Part shown: positions 21,995 through 32,111 of the stretch, piece after piece
Layout of the letters: each line of letters starts with the position of its first letter
Numbering within the stretch: position 1 is the first letter of the stretch
Assembly (NCBI RefSeq): GCF_036785885.1
Contig: NC_092323.1
Coordinates: 23,630,501 to 23,694,500 of the forward strand
Length of the DNA stretch: 64,000 bases
From: Coffea arabica
Taxonomy: Eukaryota > Streptophyta > Magnoliopsida > Gentianales > Rubiaceae
Direction of reading: 5' to 3'
The notes under the pieces: model-generated
Told to the model about the DNA's origin: nothing
Database searches by the model: none
What the model saw: the letters and a program-made list of their open reading frames with translations, nothing else
Program-made: the position numbers and the translations under genes

Positions 21995-22657
21995 ATGCCA
22001 GGAAATAACTTCTTGTCTAATCCTCCAAATTTCACTAGTGAAAACTACCAAACCTGGGCTGTCAAAATGAAGTCCTATTTGATGGCTAATGATCTTTGGG
22101 ATACGGTAGAAACAGATTATATTCCTAAATTGTCGGAAGATCCAACTATTGCAGAGATGAGAGCCCATAGGGATGCAGTCAAAATGAGATCAAAAGCCAT
22201 GACATGCATTCATTTAGCAGTTTCCGATGCAGTATTTACAAAAATTATGACTTGTGAAACTGCAAAGGAAACTTGGGATGCTCTCAAAGTGGCTTTTCAA
22301 GACAATGACAGAACAAGACATATGCAAGTTTTGAACCTTAGGAGAGAATTTGAACTCCTTAGGATGAAAGACAAAGAAAACATTAAAGACTATTCTGACA
22401 AACTCTTAAATATTGTGAACAAAATCAGATTGATTGGAGAACAACTTCCGGATAGCAGAGTTCTGGAGAAAGTCTTGGTGAGTTTACCAAAAAGGTTTGA
22501 AGTCAAAATTTCCTCTCTTGAAGATTCAAGGGATCTCTCTTGGATGACCTTGCCAGAATTGATCAATGCTTTAGAGGCACAAGAACAAAGACGAGCCATA
22601 AGAACTGAAGAAGTCATTGAAGGTGCTTTTCAAGCAATAAACAAGAATCAAATTTGA
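21995..22657 (+). pseudogene. gag of copia derivative (DUF4219/UBN2)
   Basis: From ATG 21995 the frame gives 220 residues. The N-terminus has NFTSENYQTWAVKMKSYL and DLWDTVE (DUF4219-like), followed by UBN2 phrases ETAKETWDALKVAF, LRREFELLRMKD and LPDSRVLEKVLVSLPKRFE. It stops at TGA 22655-22657 before a degraded zinc knuckle (CNFYKQMGHMERVC-like residues are split between frames at about 22790-22830). The gag core itself is undamaged. Confidence 0.88.
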
Positions 22658-22803
22658 CAAGGTGAAAGAAATGATCAAGAAACAATAGCAAAGATGAGAA
22701 GAAAAATGACAGAAATCTTCCGTGTCCACACTGTAAGAAAACCTCACATCTTTCAATATATTGTTAGTTTAGACCTGACATTCAATGTAACTTTTATAAG
22801 CAA

Positions 22804-23301
22804 ATGGGACATATGGAGAGAGTTTGCAAAAATAAAGGAAAAAGAGAACATCACGCTCAGATGGTTGATGAACAAGATGAGAAGCAACTTTTCGTGGCCA
22901 CTTGTTTTACAAGCAATAATTTCAGTACTGAAACTTGGCTAATAGACAGTGGTTGCACTCATCACATGGCATATGATGAATCTATATTTAGGAAACTTAA
23001 TAAATCACAAATTTCTAAAGTCAGAATTGGAAATGGAGATTATATTGAGGTGAAAGGCAAAGGAAGTGTTTCTATAGATTATGGTTCAGGTACCAAAATT
23101 ATTTCTGATGTTTTGTATGTACCTGAAATTAATCAAAATCTATTAAGTGTTGGACAGTTATTGGAGAAGAATTATTCTGTCATCTTCAAAAACAGGACTT
23201 GTGTTATACATGATCCAGTTGGGAATGAACTTTTCTCAGTGAAAATGAGAGGTAAAAATTTTTCTTTGAATTTGTCAGAAACTGACAATTCTAAGGTGTA
23301 G
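22804..23301 (+). pseudogene. Copia protease region of the derivative
   Basis: It begins in the second half of a CCHC knuckle (MGHMERVCKN) and carries the aspartic protease motif TWLIDSGCTHHM. SDVLYVPEINQNLLSVGQL and the ring of beta-strand residues follow. The frame ends at 23301 with no integrase after it. This is where the internal deletion begins. Confidence 0.88.
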
Positions 23302-23379
23302 TATTATGAACCAAAAAATTCAGATGTTACTAAAATTCAGGAGGAGATCATTGATGAGGCAATTGAAGGAGGCTACATT

Positions 23380-23727
23380 GTGAAAATTCATGAAAAGCTA
23401 CCCAAGGATGATAGTGGTGACAAAGCTGATAAAAGGCCATGCAAAAATTTGAAGGATTGTTTTATGTCTCTCATAGCAATTTTTTTTTGTATTGCGAATT
23501 TCTTCTTCAGGTTCATCTATTACGTATGGGAGTTCCACTTTCAAGTTGCAAAGAAATCATTTGAATACATCAGAAAATTTGGTATTGATTTTGAAGTTTG
23601 TCTCAAGAAACATTGCAAGACTAATGATCAGATTGCAGATATTTTTATGAAAGCCTTGTCCAAAACAAGGTTCAAAGATTTGAGAAGACAATTCAAAATC
23701 TGCAGCAAAAGTGGCAAGAAAGAGTGT
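23380..23727 (+). pseudogene. Terminal RNase H remnant of copia derivative
   Basis: Only the last part is recognisable: CKTNDQIADIFMKALSKTRF followed by KDLRRQFKICSK, the usual C-terminus of copia RNase H. The preceding hydrophobic stretch (about residues 28-55) resembles no copia domain and may be filler at the deletion junction. Confidence 0.75.
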
Positions 23728-23764
23728 TGAGATATGCCAACTTTTCATACAGATTTTGTTAGAT
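23725..23764 (+). repeat. 3' LTR of copia derivative, first part
   Basis: Starts TGTTGAGATATGCC like the left LTR and is cut after 40 bp by the Gypsy insertion. The purine-rich AGTGGCAAGAAAGAG before it is the polypurine tract. Confidence 0.9.
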
Positions 23765-26519
23765 TGTGAGAACCCGTAATTTTTTCCATTTTCTAGGTTT
23801 TATTATCTTTCATGGCTTGTTTTCTGCATTTTCGTGAGCAGGAAAAATTCTAGATATTTTTAAGGAGCAGATATAATTTTTAAATGATTTTTCTAGTATC
23901 AAATAGGTTTTGAGAAATTAAGAGCGTGTACCGGACGTGGGACCCAATAGTGCGAAAAGTTCGAAAAAATTCGGCCAACTAGATTAAGTTTTGGATACTG
24001 AAAATAATTTACCGGGTGTGAAGAGATAATTAGAGGATGCTAAGTGGATTGGTATAAGAGAGACAAGTTAGGTAAGCATTTAATAAAAGGTGACAAGTGT
24101 CACCATTTGAGTGGGTTTACCTTAAGACCACTATTCATGGTCTTACCAAGTGACTAAATAAATCAAAAACTACCAAAATTTCTCCATTTTCTCTTCTCTT
24201 GTGGCCGGCTTTCTCTCTCAAAAAGAAAGAAAGAAACTCTTCAAGTTTTGCTTCCATTTAGCTCAAATCAATCCAACCAACCATTGAAACTTGAAATTTC
24301 TCCATAAAACCTCTTCAATTAGTGATAGTGAGTTGATTTGTGGGGTTATTTGGAAAGCTAAGAGGACCTATTGCTCCCTCTCTCTTGTTTCTAAGGTAAG
24401 TTGTGAAGAACCACTTTCCTTCCTCTAATGATGCTTAATTTGTGATTAGTGGTAGTATAAGGTGCAATATTATGAATTACATCTTGATTTGTGGTTGAAT
24501 TAGTGAAGTTTTCTATTTATTGGTGATTTTTCTGTTTTAATATGAACATGATTGTGTGTCTATCTATGATGATTGGAAATGGTATGTAATGACTCTAGGA
24601 GGTGGAAAAAGTGATTAATTGCAACCAATTTCTGTTTGGAAGAAAAATTGACAAGTTAGGGTTTTTGTGAAGAACATTCTGCCTGATTTTGTAGCTCCTA
24701 GTTAGAGACCTAATTGGCCTTAGCTTAAAACATGAAAGTTGTAGGGAATGACATTTTAGAGGTTCTTGCAAAATTTCAGGTCAATCGGAGTAGCATAGCA
24801 TGAGAAAAGTCAAAATTACCCTTGCTGTCCTGGTTTTACCCAAATTGGAGAATTGCGTCTGTAATTGGCTATTTTGGTTAGGAATGCTTCAGAATTGGTT
24901 GTTGAGGTCTTCTGATGAAATGTAGCCCTGTTTCTAAGCTTTCGGATGGCTTTGGAATTACTGGATTTGGATTTCGGTAGCCTGATTTATGATGTTTACG
25001 CCAGGATACATTTTGTAAACATGTTTTTGCGATTCTGGTGTAGTCTATGGTATTTTTGACCTGGTTGCTATAGGAACTGGACTGAGTGACCTTCTGTAAT
25101 ATTGTAGCCCTATCTTTTAGCTTCGAAACGGTGAGTCTTGTACCTTCATCCGATAATTGTAGTGCCATTGGCACCAAAACCGTAAAATGACGTCAAAAAC
25201 TATTTTCTTGGGTTAAAGCTTATTTCCATTTCTGGATTTTCTGATTTCCTGTAATGCTTGTACATGCTTATGGAACCTTATTGGGGTCGTATTTGGCATT
25301 GGTTTATGACTCCTTATCGAGTCTCATTGTACTTGTTTGCATGTTTTAGGGCGTGACGGGGGTTCACGACGTTCTTTTGACGGAAGTGCATGAAACACCA
25401 TTTGCAAGCTTGGTGAGTGTACTACTCACTTGTGTGTTAATATATGGCTGTGATACTTGAACTTGGTGCTTTGAATGTTAATTGCTTGAAGTGAAAGTGT
25501 ACTTTATCACTCTCACTTATTGTTTATCATGTTATTGGAATGTTATATGAAATGCTAGATGAAATGAAAGTACATGGCTTGGTGTCGTTTGGACGAGCAT
25601 CCAACGACTACAATTGTTATCCTTGAGCTCAACCCCATGGGTCGTTGATTGAATCGAGCCGGCGAGGGCTTGGTCGTGCCAATTAATGTGCCTTGGGAAA
25701 GTGTTATATGGAATCTTGTAGTGTGAGAGACTCTCGATTCCGGTTTACTCGAGTAATACCACAATGCAAGTGTTTGGATTTCGGGCCCGATAGGGGAATG
25801 TTAGGTGGAAGTAATGGAAGTAAAGTGGAGTCTACGGTTGGTTATTTTTGAACATTGACGGAGAGTCAATGACGTCCAATCAAGAAATGCAAACGAGGGA
25901 AAAGGGCTCTTGAGAGCCATCCGTATCCTTTTATCACCACCATTAATATGTGCCTTTGTTTACTTTTGGTGAATTGAAATGAAAAGCTTTATGTTTACAT
26001 GAACTTGGTTGCTTAAGTGATAGTATCTCACTGGGCAATTAGCTCACATCGTTCCTTTTGTTTTCCTTACAGGAATATGACTCTTTTTTTGGAATGAATC
26101 TTGATAGATGGTTGCTGAAAGAACTAGATGAATATCTCTTTTGTATTGTATATGAATCGAAACCCTAAATGTACCTTTAGGGCCGTTTCACTTTTGATTT
26201 TGGCAAACCTTACATGTAGTAGCTCTTGTATCACTTTTGAATGCCATTTTGGCTTGTAAATGCTAAATGTTATGTTGTATATGTATTTTGATGTTTGATT
26301 GGGTTCTGACGGGTCGGTTACTATTCGGGGCCGATTCCGGATTTCATTTTTTTTATTTTGGGTTATTTTGCCCTTTTGACTTGTTTACGCGCGTTATAAG
26401 TTCCGGAATACAATAGATCGCTCTAAACTGCATCGTTAGTCCTAGCGAGAGTTGGGCAGGCAGTCCGCCAACCCCTTTGGTTCGCCTTAGGGGAAGGTGG
26501 GCTGTCACAGGTGGTATCA
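23765..26519 (+). repeat. 5' LTR of Tekay-type element
   Basis: TGTGAGAACCC to GGCTGTCACA, 2755 bp. It aligns throughout to the right LTR with scattered substitutions and a few short indels; one is about 17 bp near 25995, present here and absent on the right. No protein is encoded. Confidence 0.95.
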
Positions 26520-26521
26520 GA

Positions 26522-26535
26522 GTCTAGGTTTGAAT
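26522..26535 (+). other. Primer-binding site, initiator Met tRNA type
   Basis: TGGTATCAGAGTCT two bases after the LTR matches the plant initiator Met tRNA 3' end for the first eleven bases. Confidence 0.88.
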
Positions 26536-26625
26536 TAGCTTGGGTGTAATAAAAATGCTCGATGTGAGGGTTCTTTATTTATGGCCTTTAAACTTATTTA
26601 TGGTTAATTGCTCTCTTGGTGTAGG

Positions 26626-27165
26626 ATGGCCGGACAGGGTGAGCCTAGTGATAGTCCTCCGGACGAGAGACCTAGTGGAGCACTTCCAGTGATACCATAC
26701 CAGATACGGCCGGGAGGGGCCGTCGTGCGTTGGAGCCCGTCTAATCGCCTTAGACGATGCGAGTGTCGACATAAGTATGTCTATCCTAACGCTCTAGTGT
26801 TGGCCGTGGCCGAGGAGCGTAAGGAATTGGCCGCAGATAATGCGAGACTTGAGGCTGAGGTGACCCAGCTTAGGGCAGCCAATGAGAGACAGGCCAAGCG
26901 CATTAATGGTCTGAAGTACGATGTGCTTGAGGCAGAGGATAGGGTTGATGACCTCTGCACTCTGCTGAGGGAAGTCCATGAGCGCGAGTCCAAGCTAGCT
27001 CGAAAGGTGAAGAATCGAGCCGCTTCGATCCTGAACCTTTGCGCCGAGGTGGTCGAGGGCGTGAGCGATGAGGAATCATGTGCGGGGGCCGAATCTGGGA
27101 CTGGATCTACCCCGTCGGGTGAATCTACCCCGTCGAGGGGGTCTACTAGCCCATCGACGGACTAG
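26626..27165 (+). CDS. Extra coiled-coil ORF between primer site and gag of Tekay-type element
   Basis: The ATG at 26626 opens a 179-residue frame without interruption. The N-terminal third is Pro-rich (PSDSPPDERPSGALP). Residues about 65-145 are strongly heptad-like and acidic/basic (AVAEERKELAADNARLEAEV, VHERESKLARKVKNRAASI), so a coiled coil is likely. The C-terminus is a Ser/Gly/Thr-rich repeat (STPSGESTPSRGSTSPSTD). It ends about 300 bp before gag. I recognise no family. It is the only frame of this element without an obvious lesion, which may be chance or may mean late loss of constraint elsewhere. Confidence 0.6.
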   Translation: MAGQGEPSDSPPDERPSGALPVIPYQIRPGGAVVRWSPSNRLRRCECRHKYVYPNALVLAVAEERKELAADNARLEAEVTQLRAANERQAKRINGLKYDVLEAEDRVDDLCTLLREVHERESKLARKVKNRAASILNLCAEVVEGVSDEESCAGAESGTGSTPSGESTPSRGSTSPSTD

Positions 27166-27468
27166 ATCTCGACTTTTAGTGTCTTTTGGGATTGTTTTGT
27201 TTTGTATATAGGCGGATAGGGAAAAGAGCCTTAACTAATCGTTTTGTACTTTTGGATTAGCTACGTGTATATTTCTTTTGTTGAGGCCATTCCCTTGGGG
27301 ATTATCCATGTGTGTATTTGGCTTGACTGTACTTGACTTGACTGATTGTATATATGTGTGTTGCTTGTCTTGCTTGGAATGTATATATCTGTTTGGCAAA
27401 GTTTTGGATTTTTCTTACATGCATTGTTTTATATTGGTTTAGTACCATTGTCTAGACCAAGTAAAGTT

Positions 27469-28680
27469 ATGGAAGGAACACGTAGTGGACGGGGACGTGG
27501 GCGCGAAAATAGACAACCCACACCGGATAGGGATACTGGGGAAACCTCCTCTGGACCTAATCCTGAACCGCAAGTGAACCCCAATGTGCAAATCGCTGCC
27601 GCTATGCAGCAAATGACCAACCTGCTGGCACAAGTGGTGCAGCAACAAGGCCAGAACCCAAACCCTAACCCCGGAAACCCTGGCAACCATGTCGAGAGCG
27701 AAGACCGAGCTCTCGAACGATTTCAAAAGTTTGCTCGCCCAAGTTCATTGGGGGACCAGATCCGGATGTTGCCGAGAGATGGCTCGAGAAGATGGTCGAT
27801 ATTTTTGCGGCCTTGCACTACACCGATGAACGGCAGGTGACTTTTGCCGTTTTCCAGTTAGAAGGGGCGGCCCGTTCCTGGTAGAACGTGATACGACAAA
27901 AATGGGAACGGGAACAAACGCTCAGGACTTGGGTGAATTTCATCAGGGAATTCAACTCAAAATTCTTCCTTCCTCTAGTTTAGGAGAAGAAGGAAGATGA
28001 GTTTATTCGACTCCGCCAAGGGGCTCAATCGGTGGCGGAATACGAGAGTCAATTCACCCGTCTGTCCAAATTTGCGCCTGAGTTGATCATGGCTGAGTAG
28101 CGACGGATCAAGCGTTTCATCCAGGGCCTGAACGTCGAAATCCAGAAGGACCTCGCAGTGGCTCAAATCAATGCTTTTAGCGAGGTCGTAGAAAAGGCTC
28201 AAAGGGTAGAGAGTGCTCGATTGCAAGTTCGGAACTTCCAGGCGAAAAAGCAGGACTTTCCTGGAAGCAGCCCCGGACAAGGGGACAAAGGTACTTCCTC
28301 CAAGTTTGGACGTGGAGCTGGAGGTGGACGACAGTCAGGTTCCGGCAGAGGGGCTCAGTCTAGGGGCGGCCCAGCCGGGAGAGGCCAATGTGGAAACTTT
28401 CAAAAGGGTTCCGGTTCGGCGTCCCGCGGGCCTTGCGGGTACTGCGGAAAGCCGAATCATTCTGAACACAATTGCTGGAAGAAGGGAGGCAAATGTCTGC
28501 GTTGCAGAAGCATAGACCACCAGCTTGCTACTTGCCCACTCTTAACGCAAGACGGAAGGGGAGCTCAAACCACGTCCAAGACCAATACGGGACTGAATAA
28601 GGGGAATGAGGCGAAACCTAAAGTGCCAGCTCGGGTATATTCAATAGAACCTCGACAGGTCCCGGATTCCTCAGAGGTCG
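27469..28680 (+). pseudogene. Gypsy gag, broken
   Basis: The ATG at 27469 starts MEGTRSGRGRGRENRQPTP, a Gly/Arg-rich head, then a Gln/Asn/Pro-rich linker. A frameshift near 27740 moves the capsid (AERWLEKMVDIFAALHYT, FAVFQLEGAARSWW, EFNSKFLP) into another frame. That frame has TAG stops at 27882, 27981 and 28098, all in phase. The C-terminal part resumes at 28158 with a Gly/Arg-rich stretch and zinc knuckles CGYCGKPNHSEHNC and CLRCRSIDHQLATC. Confidence 0.9.
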
Positions 28681-29372
28681 TAGAAGGTACGATCCCTATT
28701 TTTCACCGTTTTGCCAAAGTTTTAATTGATCCTGGTGCCACTCATTCTTTTGTTAACCCTGATTTCATGTGTGGCATCGATATAAAACCTGCTAGTTTAC
28801 CATACGACCTAGAAGTTAGTACACCCACGGGGAATCAACGATTGGTTACTAGTATGGTTTATAGGGATTGTGAAGTGTGGGTAGGAAAGAAAAGATTGTT
28901 AGGAGACTTGATAAGTTTGGTCATTAAGGGGTATGACGTGATTTTGGGTATGGATTGGCTCGCCAAGTACAATGCCGAACTGGACTGTAAAACAAAAGTG
29001 ATAGAATTCTGCATCCCTGGCGAGACAACCATAAGGTTGGACATAAGGGGGAGGTTAGCCTCATCTGCTTTGATTTCGGGCATTCGGGCTAGAAAATTGG
29101 TAAGTCGAGGGGCGCAAGGATTTTTGGCTTTTTTGATCAACACCCCTACAGATAAAGTGAAGGTAGAAGATGTGGCCATAGTGAAGGAATTTCCGGACGT
29201 GTTTCCTGATGAATTAGTAGCCTTACCTCCGGAAAGAGAAATTGAATTCAAAATAGACCTGCTACTGGGATTCTCACCTATCTCAAAAATACCATACCGA
29301 ATGGCTCCTGCCGAACTCAAAGGAGCTGAAGTTACAATTACAGGACCTTCTGGAGCGGGGATTCATTCATGA
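28681..29372 (+). pseudogene. Gypsy aspartic protease region
   Basis: Retropepsin-like core: KVLIDPGATHSFVNPDFM, then VILGMDWLAKYNAELDC. The active-site triplet reads D-P-G where retropepsins usually have D-S-G or D-T-G. The downstream linker to reverse transcriptase (KEFPDVFPDELVALPPEREI) is normal. One extra A near 29320 shifts the frame just before the reverse transcriptase, so the open frame ends at 29372. Confidence 0.88.
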
Positions 29373-30519
29373 GAGTGGGTCTGCTTGGGGAGCTCCTGTA
29401 CTGTTTATGAAGAAAAAGGATGGTGGGTTGAGGATGTGTATCGATTATCGGAGCCTGAATAATATTACAATTAAAAATAAGTATCCACTGCCCCACATCG
29501 ATGAGCTATTTGACCAGTTGCAGGGAGCGGTGGTTTTCTCGAAACTGGACCTCCGCCAAGGGTACTACCAGTTATTAATCAGGAAGGAGGATATTCCGAA
29601 AACCGCTTTCAACTCGAGATATGGGCATTTCGAGTTCGCAGTGATGCCCTTTGGGCTGACCAATGCTCCTGTCGCCTTCATGGACCTAATGCATAAGGTG
29701 TTTAAGCCCTACCTGGATCGATTTGTAGTGGTGTTCATCGATGACATCCTGGTCTATTCCAAGACCCGTGAAGAGCATGAGCAGCACTTGAAGATTGTCT
29801 TACAAACCCTGAGAGACCATCAATTGTATGCCAAGTTTAGCAAGTGCGACTTTTGGCTGGAGAAAATCGCTTTTCTAGGGCACGTAATTTCGCAAGAGGG
29901 TATTTCGGTCGACCCGGCAAAAGTAGAGGCTGTGACCAATTGGAAGAGGCCAGAAAATCCCACAGAGGTCCGTAGCTTTCTAGGACTGGCTGGATATTAT
30001 CGGCGTTTCATCAAGAACTTTTCCAAACTGGCCGGTCCTCTAACTGATTTGACGAAGAAGCATGGTCGATTCAGTTGGAATGCCCGAAGTGAGACAAGTT
30101 TTCAAGAGTTAAAGAAACGATTGACCATGGTTCCAGTTCTAGTCTTACCTAACGGAGGTGACGGGTTTGCTGTGTACACTGACGCGTCACGAGAAGGCCT
30201 GGGTTGTGTATTAATGCAAAATCGAAATGTGATATCTTTTGCCTCGAGAAAATTAAAACCCCACGAGCAGAATTACCCAACCCATGATCTGGAGCTAGCT
30301 GCCGTTGTTTTCGCTCTTAAAAAGTGGAGACATTATCTATATGGGGTAACCTTTGAGATTTACTCCGATCACAAAAGCCTGAGGTATCTCTTCTCACAGA
30401 AGGAATTAAACACGAGGCAGCGACGGTGGATGGAATTTCTGGAGGATTATGACTGTACCATCAACTACCATCCAGGAAAAGCAAACGTAGTGGCCGATGC
30501 CCTAAGTCGCAAAGCTTAG
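29325..30519 (+). pseudogene. Gypsy reverse transcriptase and RNase H
   Basis: Continuous domain sequence: [58 protein letters not shown] (catalytic F-I-D-D), [14 protein letters not shown], then [14 protein letters not shown]. RNase H follows with [36 protein letters not shown] and [11 protein letters not shown]. The frame ends at a TAG (30517-30519) inside LSRKA-VASLM, while the same frame stays open after it, so it is a nonsense change that fits CAG to TAG. Confidence 0.95.
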
Positions 30520-30531
30520 GTCGCAAGCTTA

Positions 30532-32068
30532 ATGATTAAAGAGTGGAATTTGCTTGAGTCGGTTTGTGAGTGGAAACCCAGCCTGGGGAGCCATAAGGTG
30601 ATTTTTGACAATATTAAAGTGACTTCCACCCTTTTGGAAAGGATTAAAGAAGCTCAAAAGGAAGATTCACTGGTGCAGAAATGGGGAGAGAAAATGGAAA
30701 AAAGAGAAGCAACTGATTTCAATTTTGGTCCTGAGGGTATTTTAAAATACCGAAACCGAATAGTGATGCCGAAAGATGAATCATTGAAAACGGAGATTCT
30801 AGAGGAAGCCCATCGGTCCAAGTATACAATCCATCCGGGTAGTAGCAAGATGTATCAAGACCTGAAAGGAACATATTGGTGGGACAATATGAAGAAGGAA
30901 ATGCGCTATACCTGCAAAAATGTCTCGTTTGCCAACAGGTGAAAGCGGAGCATCAAAAACCATCGGGCTTGTTACAACCCCTTGAGATACCTGAATGGAA
31001 GTGGGAAAACATCACCATGGATTTCGTCTCAGGTTTGCCGCGGACGCAAAGAGGGCACGATGCCGTTTGGGTAATCGTCGACCGGTTAACCAAATCGGCC
31101 CACTTCCTGCCAGTGAATATGAAGTATATTCCATGGACAAGTTGGCCCAACTGTACATGGAGGAGATTGTAAAGCTGCACGGTGTTCCGGTGAGCATCGT
31201 CTCCGATCGAGACCCACGTTTCATATCTCGGTTTTGGCAGAAGTTCCAGGAGACTTTAGGGACTAAACTCAATTTAAGCACCACCTATCACCCTCAGACG
31301 GATGGACAATCGGAGCGAACAATCCAAACTCTCGAGGACATGCTACGGACTTGCATTCTGGATTTTGGAGGCAACTGAGGTCAACACATGACCTTAGTAG
31401 AGTTTGCGTACAACAACAACTACCATTCGTCGATTCAAATGGCCCCATACGAGGCACTATATGGACGAAAATGTCGGTCACCGATCTACTGGGACGAAGT
31501 TGGCAAGAAAAAGGCACTAGATCCAACAACTATTCCATGGATGGAGGAGGCGCGAGAAAATGTCAAGTTGATACGGCAACAACTCCAAACAGCTCAAAGC
31601 CGACAAAAGAGCTATGCGGACAATCGAAGGAAAGACTTGAAGTTCGAAGTTGGAGACCGTGTTTTCCTCAAGGTTACACCGTTACGGAGCGTCACGACGG
31701 GTAAAGAAAAGAAATTACAACCGAGGTTCGTTGGACCGTACAAGATCCTCCAGAGGGTAGGAGCGGTAGCGTATCGATTAGAGCTGCCGTCCAGTCTCTC
31801 TCGAATTCACGACGTTTTCCACGTCTCAATGCTCAAGAAATACTATCCCGACCCATCCCATATCTTGCAACCAGAAGAGATCGACGTAGACGAGTCCCTT
31901 GCTTACGAAGAAAAATCTATCCAAGTGCTTGACCGGAAAGTCAAGGAGCTGAGAAATAAGCAGATTCCGTTGGTTAAGATACTGTGGAGAAATCATGGGG
32001 TAGAGGAAGCTACCTGGGAAGTGGAAGAAGAAATGCGAAAGAAGTACCCTGAACTTTTCGTGAGTTAA
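30532..32068 (+). pseudogene. Gypsy integrase with C-terminal chromodomain
   Basis: The HHCC zinc region is at 30800-30960 ([18 protein letters not shown]...[11 protein letters not shown]) with a one-base insertion near 30925. The catalytic core has [29 protein letters not shown] and [15 protein letters not shown] with [15 protein letters not shown] one-base loss near 31130 and a TGA at 31376-31378 (in place of a likely TGG) interrupt it. The last frame (31388-32068) carries GPYKILQRVGAVAYRLELP and the chromodomain VKILWRNHGVEEATWEVEEE. Confidence 0.93.
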
Positions 32069-32111
32069 GGTAAGAAATTTAGAGAGCGAAATTCTTTTAA
32101 GAGGAAGAGAG

